Source: Actinomycetota bacterium (lineage in GTDB: Bacteria; Actinomycetota; Actinomycetes; Mycobacteriales; Mycobacteriaceae). Taken from it: 64,000 nt of DNA. The notes beneath the pieces were generated by a model. It searched no databases and was not told the DNA's origin. It saw only the letters and a list, made by a program, of their open reading frames with translations. Both the position numbers and the translations under genes were made by a program. Location of the stretch: the NCBI GenBank assembly GCA_018268465.1, contig JAFDWN010000026.1, positions 1-64,000 on the forward strand, read 5' to 3'. Below are positions 7,428 to 16,850 of this stretch, piece by piece (position 1 is the first letter of the stretch; each line of letters begins with the position of its first letter).

Positions 7428-8363
7428 ATGGCTCCGGACAACCACGAACCGGCCACCGTCAAGACTCCGTACTGGGAGATCGCCGCCGACATCTACTTCC
7501 CGCCCGACTTCGACAAGACCAAGCGCTACCCCGCCGTCGTCAGCGTGCACCCCATCGGCAGCTGCAAGGAACAGACGTCGGGCAACATCTACGGAACCGC
7601 GCTGGCCGACGAGGGATTCGTCGTCGTCGCATTCGACGCCAGCTTCCAGGGCGCTAGCGGCGGCGAGCCCCGCTACATCGAAGACCCGACACAGCGGGTC
7701 AAGGACGTCAGCCACGTGATCGACCACCTGGTCACGCTGCCGTATGTCGATGCTGACCGGATCGGGATCATCGGCGTCTGCGGCGGCGGCGCCTACTCCA
7801 TCAACGCCGCCACCACCGAACGCCGCATCAAGGCCGTCGCCTCCATCACCGGGGTGAACTTCGGCCGACTGATGCACGAGGCGTTCTCCAACTACGACCC
7901 CATCGGCACCCTGGAAGCCATCGCCGCCCAGCGCACCGCTGAGGCCCAGGGCCATGGTTTGAAGGTCAACAATCTGTTGCCCGCCAACCCGGAGGATGCG
8001 GCCAAGCAGGGCATCACCGAGATCGACGTCGTCGAGGCCACCGACTACTACCGCACCCCGCGCGGGGAGAAGCCCGGCGGTGCCACCAGTTCGCTGTTCT
8101 CCCACCAGGGCACCGCCGTGGGCTGGGACGCGTTCAATCGGCTCGAAGTTCTGCTCACCCAGCCCGTCATCCTCGTCGTCGGCGACAAGCCCGGCGCGTT
8201 CGGCGCCTACCGCGACGGCCTGGAGGCCTACCGCCGCGCCGCCTCCAAAGACAAGCAACTCGTCGTCGCCGAAGGCTTCTCGCACTACGACCTCTACGAC
8301 AAGCCCGAGCCCGTGGGGATCGCGTTGTCGAACGTGATTCCGTTTTTCAAGAAGCACCTCTGA
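7428..8363 (+). CDS. Alpha/beta hydrolase, DLH/YcjY-like, Cys nucleophile (311 aa)
   Basis: Paralogue of the hydrolase at 5176, sharing the SHP/HPIGSCKEQT oxyanion segment, YDASFQGAS-like strand and an elbow of GVCGGGAY with Cys118. A C-terminal His lies in EGFSHYDLYD. An AAAGGAATT ribosome site precedes ATG at 7428. It is the last gene of the four-gene run and is followed by repeats and a terminator shared with the tRNA on the other strand. The two paralogues may act on related substrates or form a hetero-oligomer; both are speculation. Confidence 0.85.
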   Translation: MAPDNHEPATVKTPYWEIAADIYFPPDFDKTKRYPAVVSVHPIGSCKEQTSGNIYGTALADEGFVVVAFDASFQGASGGEPRYIEDPTQRVKDVSHVIDHLVTLPYVDADRIGIIGVCGGGAYSINAATTERRIKAVASITGVNFGRLMHEAFSNYDPIGTLEAIAAQRTAEAQGHGLKVNNLLPANPEDAAKQGITEIDVVEATDYYRTPRGEKPGGATSSLFSHQGTAVGWDAFNRLEVLLTQPVILVVGDKPGAFGAYRDGLEAYRRAASKDKQLVVAEGFSHYDLYDKPEPVGIALSNVIPFFKKHL

Positions 8364-8381
8364 CGGATGCACAAATCGTTC

Positions 8382-8425
8382 GTTAGCGTCGTTAGCGTCG
8401 CGAACGTTCCTGTCGCGAACGTTCC
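8382..8425. repeat. Short direct repeats with GAACGTTC palindromes
   Basis: A 9-bp tandem duplication (GTTAGCGTC at 8382 and 8391) runs into two 13-bp direct repeats (TCGCGAACGTTCC at 8398 and 8413, 15 bp apart), each containing the palindrome GAACGTTC. They lie between the end of the hydrolase operon and the terminator. The arrangement could be an operator pair, but its position downstream of both flanking transcripts makes that unlikely; it may be simple slippage repeats. Confidence 0.6.
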
Positions 8426-8447
8426 CAAAAGTGTTCCCAACCCCACG

Positions 8448-8483
8448 AAAACGGCCCCCGGACTGATGTCCGAGGGCCGTTTT
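8448..8483 (-). terminator. Bidirectional intrinsic terminator
   Basis: Inverted repeat AAAACGGCCCCCGGAC / GTCCGAGGGCCGTTTT with a four-base loop and one mismatch. A-tracts and T-tracts flank both arms, so it can end the tRNA transcript on the minus strand and the hydrolase operon on the plus strand. Confidence 0.88.
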
Positions 8484-8486
8484 ACC

Positions 8487-8563
8487 TGGTAGCGGGGACA
8501 GGATTCGAACCTGCGACCTCTGGGTTATGAGCCCAGCGAGCTACCGAGCTGCTCCACCCCGCG
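8487..8563 (-). tRNA. Initiator tRNA-fMet (anticodon CAT)
   Basis: Complete cloverleaf read on the minus strand: acceptor CGCGGGG, D-arm GAGC/GCTC, anticodon stem CTGGG with loop CTCATAA, T-arm GCAGG with TTCGAAT, and an encoded 3-prime CCA. Two initiator features are present: no Watson-Crick pair at position 1:72 (C opposite U) and three consecutive G-C pairs in the anticodon stem (GGG/CCC). It is therefore the initiator, not elongator, methionine tRNA. A terminator follows directly. Confidence 0.95.
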
Positions 8564-8637
8564 TCGGGTGAACGCAACGTTACAGAAGGCGCCGCCGCAG
8601 CTCCAAATCGCCTGGTCAGCGCGCTAAACGGGGCCGC

Positions 8638-10029
8638 TCACCGGGCAAACCGCACCACCTGGCCGGTCCGGAAAACGCCTGCCGGGTCGTAGCGTTCGGC
8701 CAGTGCGCCCAGCCAATACCGGGTGTCCTCGGTGTACACCCGCGCCGGGCGCCCAGGATCTGCCGACGGCGCGAAGTTCGGGAACTGGCCACCCGTCGAC
8801 CAGGGACCCACCGCCGCCACCACCGCGGCGGCGTGGCCTGGCACCAGATCGGCCACCGGGGGCACCAGCGCCCCGATCAGGGTCAGCGCGAACGCGGCGT
8901 CACGATGGCAGAACGCGCTGCGGTGGCGCGGCTCCCGGGCCAGGGCACCGCCCAGCATCCGCAACTCGACAAGCGCCTGCACCGAACCCGATCCCGGTCC
9001 CGCAGCCGCCAGCAGCGCCTCCACCGTCTCGGGGGTGAGTTCCCGCAGCAGCGCCTGCTCCTCGAAGCACGGCATCGGGTCCACCGGATCGGCGTGCACC
9101 GCACCGATCGCGGCATAGGGCAGCACCCCGACCGTGTCCATGATCGGCGTGGCCACCGCCCGCAACGGCTCCACCAAACGGCTCGCCTCCGCCAGATCCC
9201 CCACCGCGGTGTACCGGACCGCCACCGTCAGCCGGCCCGCCAGCACCTCGGGCACCCCGGGCAGCGGCGGCAGTTGCTGCAATGCCACCGACGTGTTGAC
9301 GGTCTCGGGCAGCCCGCCGCACCACCCGGCCCAGGCGCGCAGCACCGACGCGGAGTCAGTTCCGTCGAAAAACAATGCACCGCCGAAGAATTCGGCGATC
9401 GGCAACAACTCGACGACGACCGCGGTGACGATGCCCAGCGTCGCCTTTCCGCCGCGCAGGCCCCAGAACAGATCGGCGTTCTCGTCGGGTGTCACCCACA
9501 GCACCTGCCCGGCGCCGGTCACCACCTCGAATGCGCGGACATGGTCGGCCGACAAGCCCACCGTGCGCACCAGCGGACCGATGCCCCCACCGGTCAGATA
9601 ACCGACGACTCCCACTCCGGGTGACGACCCGCACAGCGGGGCCAGCCCGTGCGGGGTGGCTGCGTCGAGCACATGCTGCCACCGCGCCCCGGCACCGACC
9701 CGGGCCGTCCTGGTGAAGGTGTCCACCGTGACCGCCGACATACCCGCGGTCACCACCAGAATCGTGTCCGACCCCACCCCGATCGCACCGTGCCCGGTCG
9801 CCTGCACCGACACCCGCAGCCCGTGTTCGGCGGCGAACCGGACCGTGCCTGCGACGTCGGCCGCCGACGTGGCCAGCACCACGGCGCAGGGCGTCACCGC
9901 CGCGGCGACATTCCACGGCCGGGCGCGCTCGTAGCCGGGCTCGCCGGGCAGCGCCACCGGTGCGTCGATCCGTCCGCGCAGCGCGGCCAGTGCGCCGTCG
10001 AGGTCATCGCGGACATCGGAGAGTGTCAT
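8638..10029 (-). CDS. FAD-binding (BBE-like) oxidoreductase
   Basis: A 463 aa flavoprotein of the berberine-bridge/6-hydroxy-nicotine oxidase type. The N-terminal FAD_binding_4 domain (about 30-200) shows a VSVQATGHGA motif, where the His is the position that carries bicovalent or monocovalent FAD in relatives, and GYLTGGGIGPL; the C-terminal BBE segment ends with YDPAGVFRTGQVV. ATG at 10029 with AGGA upstream is preferred to the longer frame. No second Cys for bicovalent flavin is obvious at the usual place (LCGSSPGVGVVGY). The next gene upstream on the same strand is the large SARP regulator, which may control it. Confidence 0.85.
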   Translation of the reverse strand: MTLSDVRDDLDGALAALRGRIDAPVALPGEPGYERARPWNVAAAVTPCAVVLATSAADVAGTVRFAAEHGLRVSVQATGHGAIGVGSDTILVVTAGMSAVTVDTFTRTARVGAGARWQHVLDAATPHGLAPLCGSSPGVGVVGYLTGGGIGPLVRTVGLSADHVRAFEVVTGAGQVLWVTPDENADLFWGLRGGKATLGIVTAVVVELLPIAEFFGGALFFDGTDSASVLRAWAGWCGGLPETVNTSVALQQLPPLPGVPEVLAGRLTVAVRYTAVGDLAEASRLVEPLRAVATPIMDTVGVLPYAAIGAVHADPVDPMPCFEEQALLRELTPETVEALLAAAGPGSGSVQALVELRMLGGALAREPRHRSAFCHRDAAFALTLIGALVPPVADLVPGHAAAVVAAVGPWSTGGQFPNFAPSADPGRPARVYTEDTRYWLGALAERYDPAGVFRTGQVVRFAR

Positions 10030-10135
10030 CAGGGTCCTTTCAGCAGGTCGATTCGCGATGACACGATGCCCCGCGCCGCTTGGCGGCGGCTTGGCGTGCA
10101 GGTACGCGGGCCGCCAAGAATGCTCCAAGTCGCGG

Positions 10136-13100
10136 TCAGGCCAGGGCCCGGGCGGCGTCAGCCACCCCGCACATCCCGATGCGGTCGGCGTCGGCGGCGA
10201 CGCCGACGGCCAGCGCCCTGCGCTCCCCCGCCGGCTCGGTCAGTTCGCACGCCAGCAGACGGCACCGCAACAGCGTGGGTTCGCCGCCCGTGCGGCGTGC
10301 CAGGGCAGCGGCCCGCTCCAGTGCCGCCAATGCGCGTGCGCGGTCCCCGCACAATGCGTGCAGTCGGGCCGTCGCCAGTGCCACCGGGCCCGCCACGCCG
10401 ACCTGACCGATCACCGCGATGCGGTCCTCGAACGGTTCGAGCGCGGCGAGCAGCGCCGGGGCGAACTCGGACAACCCGTGCTCACAGGCCAGATGCGCCA
10501 GCAGCGCGGCGTGGCCGAGCGTGGTCCACGCGTGCGCGCGTCCGGCGCCGCGGCGCCACTCGAGCAGCCGCGCCGTCGCTTCGGCCGGCGCGCCCGGGTC
10601 ACGGTCCACGGTGAGCAGCGCGGTGTGCGCCAGCGCCACCATGTCGTTGCCGCCCGTCTCCCCGATGACCCGCCCGCCGGGGCGCTCCAGGCGCGGCGGT
10701 CCACCCCTCTCCCACTGCAGACTCGCGGTGGCGACCATGCCGCTGCCCGCCTCGTAGAGCTCGGTCTGCTCATGGACGTGCGCGGCGAGTTCGTGATGGT
10801 GCTGCGCCTCGGCGAAGTCCCCCCGCCAAACCGCCAACACCGCTTCCATCCAGCGGAACTGAGCACGCAGCACGGGAAGCTGAAGTTCCTCGCTGCCGGC
10901 GATCCCCGTCCGCAGGTGACGCTGCGCCGACTCCACCTCACCCAGATTCATCGCGGCCATCGTCGCTACCGAGTGGGCGATCACCCGGTCCTCACGAGAT
11001 CTGTTGTGCTCCAACGCATCGATCCGATCGACCCACTCCAGGGTCTGCCGGCTGAACGTGGCCACACCCGAGTAGGTGATGAGCCGGCCCATCAGCGCGT
11101 CGGCGATCACGTCGGGATCCCCGGTGGACGCGGCCAATCGCTCCGCCCGGTCGAGGTAGTCCGCCGCCACCGACGCATCGGGGTGGTAGCAGTGCCCGAC
11201 CGCAAGCGCCGCCAGCACCCGGGCGCCAGCCTCCGGTGCGGTCTCCGCCACGGCAACGGCCCGCTCCAGCGCCGCCACCAACGGCCCCGGATCCCCTCCG
11301 GGCGCCAGCCAAGGCCACCCGCCACTGGTCCGCAGCAGCGCGCTGGCCATCCGGCCCACGGTCGCCGGCCGGGAGGCGCGCAGCGCCTCCCGCAGGTAGC
11401 GCTCGACGGTGTCGAGCACCAGCCGCCCGCGCCCGGCACGCGAATGCGCCTCCAGCATTGCGCCCGCCAGCGCGTCGCGTTCGCTGTCGCTCTGCGCCGA
11501 CGCGGGCAGCCGGTCGTAGGCTTCCAGCGCGGCCTGCCACCAGTCCGCGGCGATATCGGAACTCCAGCGCCGGGTGGCCTGTTCGGCGGCCAGCCGGCAC
11601 GCCGCCACCACGACGTCGGGCTCCACCAGCGGCTGCGCGGCCACCAGATGCTGCGCCCGTCGCGTCAGCGCATCCTCCGCGCCGGCAGTGGCCAGCACCT
11701 CGGCGACCTTGGCGTGCAGGCGTTGTCGACGCAATGCCGGCATCCCCGCGATCAGATGCTCACGCAGCAGACCGTGGGCGAAGGCGTAACCGTCGCCGGT
11801 GCGCGCGGGCACCACGATCCGTTCGTCGGCCGCCTCGTCGAGATAGTCGGCGAGGGTGTCGATGTCGAGTCGGGTGGCCTGCGCGAGCACCGGCACCGCG
11901 CCGCGGTCCATCGCGTCACCGACGATCGCCGCCGTCCGGAGCACCTGCAGCACAGCCGGATCCAGGCCCGCCAGCCGCCGATCCAACACCGATTTCACCG
12001 CCCGCGGGATCTCGGCGCCGACCCGCTCGGAGCGGGGCAGCCGCGCGTACTCCGAGACGAAGAACGGGTTACCGCCGGTGCGGTCGGCCAGCGTCGCGGC
12101 CTCGGCATCGGTCACCGCGTCGTCTGCAACCTGATTGGCCAGTGTCGCGACGTCCTCGCGGGACAACGCGGGAACGTCGATGTGCCGGTTGCGATCACCG
12201 CGGGCCACGGTGGCCAGCAGCCGGGCCAGCTCGGGTGACCATTCGCCGTCACGAACGGTCAGGATCACGGCCATCGGCCGCTCCCGCAGGGCACCAGCGA
12301 GATACGCCAGACAACTCACCGACGCCGTGTCGGCCCACTGCACGTCGTCGATCACCACCGCAACCGGCTGTGACAACGACTCGAGGAGCTCCTGAACACG
12401 TTCGTACACGCGGAATCTCGCGGTGTCCGGATCGGCGTGCGGCGGCACCTCCAGCACCGTGTCGGGGTCAGCGCCCAGTGCCCGGACCAGCTGCCGCATC
12501 GGCCACCACGGCGGGGTGGCCTGTTCGTCGGGGCAGTTCACCCACACGACGCCCCCGCCGTCGGACCCGAAGCGCGTGACCGCCTCCTGCGCCAGGCGGG
12601 TCTTGCCGATCCCCGGCGGCCCCGACACCACCAGCCAGCGGGTCGCACCTGCCGTCACGTCGGCGAGAATGTCCGAGGCCATGGCCAATTCGCGCCGTCG
12701 ACCGACCAACGCGCCCTTCGGCGCGGAGCCCACCGCCGCCGGTTCGGCCACCGGCGGCACGCTCGGCGCGGGGATCTCACCCGCCCCGGTCCACTCCGGC
12801 GTACGCGGCCAGGCCGTCAGTTCCGGCGCCTGCCGCAAGATCGCGGTCTGCAGCTCCCGCAACTCCGGGGCCGGCTCCAGACCCAGTTCGGCGTCCAGCA
12901 CCCGCGCGTGGCGGGTGTAGACCTCCAACGCCTCGGCCGTCCTGCCCGCCCGGTGCAGGGTGAGCATCTGCAGCCAGCAGCCCCGGTCGGCCAGCGGGTC
13001 GGCCGCGCGCAACCGGGTCACCTCGGCCAGCGCCTGCGCCACCCGCCCCAGTGCCAGCAGCGCCGTGGCCCGGTGATCGAGGCAGTCGGTGTGCAGCTCG

Positions 13101-13576
13101 CGCACCCGCGCCGCGTCCTGGGCCACCCAGGGTTCGTCGCCCAGATCCTCCAGCAACGTCCCCCGCCACAAGGCCAGCGCCGCACCCGTTTCCGCCAGCG
13201 CCTCCGCCCAGTCACCCGCCTCCACCGCGGCGGCGGCACGCACACACGCCGCCTCGAACACCACCAGGTCGACGTCGTCGGGGTCGAGATCGAGGTAGTA
13301 CCCCGGGGGTTGCCGAATGATGGGCGAGGCGAGGCGGGATTCTCGCGAGCCGTCGCGCAGCGCGCGGCGCAGGTTGGAGATGTAGGCCTGCAGGCTGGCC
13401 GTCGCACTGGCCGGCGCGTCCTCACCCCACACCGCGTCGATCAGCCGGTCGACCGAAACCACCCGGCCCTGGGCGAGCAGGAGCACCCCCAGCACGGCGC
13501 GCTGCTTGGGCGGGCCGATGTCGAGCGGGCACTCCCCCTGCGCCACCTGCAGCGGCCCCAGCAAGCGATAGCGCAC
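10136..13576 (-). CDS. Large SARP/BTAD-AAA transcriptional regulator (1146 aa)
   Basis: AfsR-like regulator. Residues 1-95 are an OmpR-like winged helix (start MRYRLLGPLQV, then PPKQRAVLGVLLL), about 100-250 a bacterial transcriptional activation domain, and about 290-600 an AAA/STAND ATPase with Walker A GPPGIGKTRLA and Walker B VAVVIDDVQWAD. The remaining 500 residues are Ala/Arg-rich helical repeats of TPR type. Such proteins integrate ATP binding with DNA binding to switch on metabolic genes. The likely target is the adjacent oxidase gene or its own unit; no operator could be recognised. Confidence 0.9.
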   Translation of the reverse strand: MRYRLLGPLQVAQGECPLDIGPPKQRAVLGVLLLAQGRVVSVDRLIDAVWGEDAPASATASLQAYISNLRRALRDGSRESRLASPIIRQPPGYYLDLDPDDVDLVVFEAACVRAAAAVEAGDWAEALAETGAALALWRGTLLEDLGDEPWVAQDAARVRELHTDCLDHRATALLALGRVAQALAEVTRLRAADPLADRGCWLQMLTLHRAGRTAEALEVYTRHARVLDAELGLEPAPELRELQTAILRQAPELTAWPRTPEWTGAGEIPAPSVPPVAEPAAVGSAPKGALVGRRRELAMASDILADVTAGATRWLVVSGPPGIGKTRLAQEAVTRFGSDGGGVVWVNCPDEQATPPWWPMRQLVRALGADPDTVLEVPPHADPDTARFRVYERVQELLESLSQPVAVVIDDVQWADTASVSCLAYLAGALRERPMAVILTVRDGEWSPELARLLATVARGDRNRHIDVPALSREDVATLANQVADDAVTDAEAATLADRTGGNPFFVSEYARLPRSERVGAEIPRAVKSVLDRRLAGLDPAVLQVLRTAAIVGDAMDRGAVPVLAQATRLDIDTLADYLDEAADERIVVPARTGDGYAFAHGLLREHLIAGMPALRRQRLHAKVAEVLATAGAEDALTRRAQHLVAAQPLVEPDVVVAACRLAAEQATRRWSSDIAADWWQAALEAYDRLPASAQSDSERDALAGAMLEAHSRAGRGRLVLDTVERYLREALRASRPATVGRMASALLRTSGGWPWLAPGGDPGPLVAALERAVAVAETAPEAGARVLAALAVGHCYHPDASVAADYLDRAERLAASTGDPDVIADALMGRLITYSGVATFSRQTLEWVDRIDALEHNRSREDRVIAHSVATMAAMNLGEVESAQRHLRTGIAGSEELQLPVLRAQFRWMEAVLAVWRGDFAEAQHHHELAAHVHEQTELYEAGSGMVATASLQWERGGPPRLERPGGRVIGETGGNDMVALAHTALLTVDRDPGAPAEATARLLEWRRGAGRAHAWTTLGHAALLAHLACEHGLSEFAPALLAALEPFEDRIAVIGQVGVAGPVALATARLHALCGDRARALAALERAAALARRTGGEPTLLRCRLLACELTEPAGERRALAVGVAADADRIGMCGVADAARALA

Positions 13577-13658
13577 CGGCTGAGTCTAAGGACGGCCGCG
13601 ACCCCACGCGAGCGTGCGCGAACTACGGCAGAGCAACGGTGTGTCGGCCGCAGACACG

Positions 13659-13717
13659 CACGCTCGCGAAAATGGGGGCACGCTCGCGAAATGGGGGCAC
13701 GCTCGCGAAATGGGGGG
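13659..13717. repeat. Three tandem 19-20 bp repeats
   Basis: Three head-to-tail copies of CACGCTCGCGAAATGGGGG (the first has one extra A) at 13659, 13679 and 13698, between the 3-prime end of the UPF0182 gene and the start of the SARP gene. An inverted partial copy (GCGAGCGTGCGCGAA) lies at about 13608-13624. The block is immediately upstream of the SARP start on its template, so it might be a regulatory array or replication slippage. Confidence 0.75.
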
Positions 13718-13730
13718 GACGTGGGGAGGG

Positions 13731-16700
13731 CTAGTTGGTGGAGTTGTACTTCTTCATGGCGTCGTCGAGGCGCTGCAGCGCCTCACCGTACTGAGCGAAG
13801 TCACCATCCCGCTGCGCCTGACTCACCCCGTCCAGCGCCTGCTGAACCTCCTGCAGCGCCGCCGCTTTCGCACCGGAGAGCTGCACGTTGCCCGGCACGG
13901 CCGCCGCGGGCGGCGGAATGCTGGGTGCGCGGCCGGCCTGGTTGGCCGGCGGCACCGCCGCGGGCGGGCCACCGTCGGCCTGAGGAGCGGCCTGGGGCTG
14001 CCCACCGGGCAGCTCCGTGGGCGCGGGTCCGGTGGCGGTCGCGTCGGCCCCCGGCCCGAACAGCTCGATGAGCGCGTCACGCACCGTCGGGCCGTACCCG
14101 ACCTTGTCGTTGTACATCATCGCCACCCGGATCAGACGCGGATAGGACGACGCCGCGTCGCTGGTGCCCGGTGAGGCGTACACCGGGGCCACGTACAGCA
14201 GACCGCCCTGGCCCACCGGAAGCGTCAGCAGATTGCCCCAGCGGATCCGGTTCTGGTTGTCGCGGCCGATGACACCCAGGTCCTGGCTGACCGCGGTGTC
14301 CGTGCTGATCGCGTTGAACGCCAGCTTGGGACCGTTGACCTGGCCGGGGATGGTCAGCACCGTGATCTTGCCGTAGGTCGCCGGATCGGAACTGGCGCTG
14401 ATGTAGGCCGCGAGGAAGTCACGCCGGAACCGGTTCATCGCGCTGGTCAGCTGGAAGGACGGCGAGTTGTCGTTCTGCGCGATGTCCTTGGCGACGATGT
14501 AGTACGGCGGCTGGTAGCTGCTCGCCGTCGGGTTCGGATCCAGCGGGACGTCCCAGAAATCCGAGGTCGAGAAGAACGTCACCGGATCGTCGACGTGGTA
14601 TCGGGCCAGCAGCTGACGCTGCACCTTGAACAGGTCCTCGGGGTAGCGCAGATGCTCCTGCAGCTCCGGGGAGATATCGCTCTTGGGCTTGACGGTGCCG
14701 GGGAACACCTTCGTCCACGCCTGCAGCACCGGGTCGCTCTCGTCCTGCGCGTAGAGCGTCACCGTGCCGTCGTAGGCGTCGACGGTGGCCTTCACCGAGT
14801 TGCGGATGTAGGACACCTGCTTGTCGGGCAGCAGCCGGTTGGCCGCCACCTCATTGGAATCCGCGGTGGCCGACGACAGCGTCGTCAGCTCCGAGTAGGG
14901 GTAGTTGTCCAGGGTGGTGTAGCCGTCGACGATCCACACCATCCGCTTGTTGACGATCGCCGGGTACACGCTGGTGTCGGTGGTCAGCCACGGCGCCACC
15001 GCCTCCACCCGCTCGGCGGGATCGCGGTTGAACAGGATCTTGCTGTTCTCGCCGATCACGTTGGAGAACAGGAAGTTGCGCTCGGCGAATTTGGCGGCGA
15101 ACACGCTGCGGGTGAACCAGTTGCCGATGGGCACACCACCGCTGCCGGTGTAGGTGTAGTTCTTCGTCTCGACGTTGGTCTCGACGTCGTACTCACGCGG
15201 GGCGCCGTTGGGTCCCACGATCGCGTAGTCGGACGGCGCGCTGGCGATCACCGGGCCGTAGTACACGCGCGGCTGGTCCAGCGGTGCGGGGCCGGGCGAG
15301 ATGACGTCGCCGTTGGGGCCCACGACGCTGGCCAGGAACTCCGGGTAGCCGCCGTTCTGGTTCGGGTCGTTGGCGACCCCGCGCACGGTGTTGGCCGGGG
15401 AGGCGATGAAACCGTTGCCGTGGGTGTAGACCGTGTGCCGGTTGATCCAGTCCCGCTGGTTGTCGATCAGCCGTTCGGGGTTGAGCTCACGCGCGGCCAC
15501 GACATAGTCGCGCAGGTTGCCGTCGGGCCCGGTGTAGCGGTCCATCGCCAGCTGCTCGGGGAAGCTGTAGAAGTTCTTGCCCTGCTGGAACTGCGTGAAA
15601 GCGGGGCTCACGATCGTCGGGTCGAGCACCCTGATGTTCGACGTCGTCGCGCGGTCGGCCGCCACCTGCTGCGCGGTGGTCGGGACGTTGCCGCTGTAGT
15701 CGCGGTAGGTCACCACGTCGTCGTTGAGCCCGTACGCCGATCGGGTCGCGGTGATGCTTCGGCTGATGTACTCGCTTTCTTTCTGCGCCGCATTGGGTTT
15801 GACGCTGAACTGCTCGACGATAAGTGGCCAGCCCGCGCCGACGATCAGCGAGCTCAGCAGCAGCAGGACCACACCGATCGCCGGGATCCGCAGGTCCCGC
15901 AGCACCAGCGCAGAGAACACCGCCACCGCGCAGATCACCGCGATCGCCATCAGGATGAGTTTGGCGGGCAGCACGGCGTTGATATCGGTGTAGCCGGCGC
16001 CGGTGAACGGCTTACCGCCACGGGTGTTGCTGAGCAGTTCGTAGCGGTCGAACCAGTAGGCGACGGCCTTGAGCAGCACGAGGGTGCCGATCAGCGTGAT
16101 CAGCTGGATCCGTGCCGCGCGGCTCAGCGCACCGGCGCGGCCAGCCAGCCGGATACCACCGAACAGGTAGTGACCGAGCAGGTTGGCGATGAACGCCAGG
16201 AACACCGCGACGAACAGGAACGACAGCACCATCCGGTAGAACGGCAGATCGAAGGCGTAGAAACCGAGATCGATGCCGAACTGCGGGTCGGTAATGCCGA
16301 ATGTCCCGCCGTGCAGGAACAACTGGACGCGCACCCAGTAGCTCTGCGCGACGATCCCCGCCAGGATGCCGATGGCCGCGGGAATGCCGAGCCCGAACAG
16401 TCGCAGCTTGCTCATCACCGTCGTGCGGTACCGCGCGACCGGGTCGTTGGGGCCTGCCGTCGGCACGAACACCGGCCGGGTGCGGTAGGCCAACGCGAGA
16501 CCGGCGAAGACGATGGCCCCGATCGAGACGCTGACCACCAGGAACACCGCGATGCGGGTGAGCACGACGGTGGAGAACACCGAGCGGTAACCCAGCTCGC
16601 CGAACCACAACCAGTTGACGTATCCGTCGACCAGGCGCGGACCGATCAGCAGCAGCACGACGGCTGCCAGTCCCGCCCCGATCAGAATCCGGCTACGTCG

Positions 16701-16739
16701 CGTCAGCTTCGGCATCCTCGCCGCGGGCCGCATACCCAA
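13731..16739 (-). CDS. UPF0182 family membrane protein
   Basis: About 1002 aa, homologous to the mycobacterial Rv3193c/Rv0064 family. The N-terminal third has seven hydrophobic segments (first at about residues 15-35), followed by a long extracytoplasmic region and a Pro/Ala/Gln-rich C-terminus with a short coiled tail. I chose TTG at 16739 (MGMRP-type start shared by family members, GGAG eight bases upstream); ATG at 16733 is equally possible. Function is unknown; the gene marks the left end of the conserved mycobacterial block. Confidence 0.92.
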   Translation of the reverse strand: MGMRPAARMPKLTRRSRILIGAGLAAVVLLLIGPRLVDGYVNWLWFGELGYRSVFSTVVLTRIAVFLVVSVSIGAIVFAGLALAYRTRPVFVPTAGPNDPVARYRTTVMSKLRLFGLGIPAAIGILAGIVAQSYWVRVQLFLHGGTFGITDPQFGIDLGFYAFDLPFYRMVLSFLFVAVFLAFIANLLGHYLFGGIRLAGRAGALSRAARIQLITLIGTLVLLKAVAYWFDRYELLSNTRGGKPFTGAGYTDINAVLPAKLILMAIAVICAVAVFSALVLRDLRIPAIGVVLLLLSSLIVGAGWPLIVEQFSVKPNAAQKESEYISRSITATRSAYGLNDDVVTYRDYSGNVPTTAQQVAADRATTSNIRVLDPTIVSPAFTQFQQGKNFYSFPEQLAMDRYTGPDGNLRDYVVAARELNPERLIDNQRDWINRHTVYTHGNGFIASPANTVRGVANDPNQNGGYPEFLASVVGPNGDVISPGPAPLDQPRVYYGPVIASAPSDYAIVGPNGAPREYDVETNVETKNYTYTGSGGVPIGNWFTRSVFAAKFAERNFLFSNVIGENSKILFNRDPAERVEAVAPWLTTDTSVYPAIVNKRMVWIVDGYTTLDNYPYSELTTLSSATADSNEVAANRLLPDKQVSYIRNSVKATVDAYDGTVTLYAQDESDPVLQAWTKVFPGTVKPKSDISPELQEHLRYPEDLFKVQRQLLARYHVDDPVTFFSTSDFWDVPLDPNPTASSYQPPYYIVAKDIAQNDNSPSFQLTSAMNRFRRDFLAAYISASSDPATYGKITVLTIPGQVNGPKLAFNAISTDTAVSQDLGVIGRDNQNRIRWGNLLTLPVGQGGLLYVAPVYASPGTSDAASSYPRLIRVAMMYNDKVGYGPTVRDALIELFGPGADATATGPAPTELPGGQPQAAPQADGGPPAAVPPANQAGRAPSIPPPAAAVPGNVQLSGAKAAALQEVQQALDGVSQAQRDGDFAQYGEALQRLDDAMKKYNSTN

Positions 16740-16850
16740 CTCGTCAACTCCAGTCTCGGTCCGTGACGGACATGCTGTCGCCGTGTTCACACGACAGCGG
16801 TACCGATCGATGTGGACACAACTCTACGCATCTGGGCTCGCAGGAACCTC

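Noticed and set aside
9649-12920. Long plus-strand open frames opposite the FAD oxidase and SARP genes
   Set aside because: They are antisense shadows caused by high GC codon third positions; composition is Arg/Pro/His-rich with no domain.
14595-16766. 723-codon plus-strand open frame opposite the UPF0182 gene
   Set aside because: Antisense shadow; His/Arg/Asp-rich with no hydrophobic core, while the opposite strand encodes a clear conserved protein.
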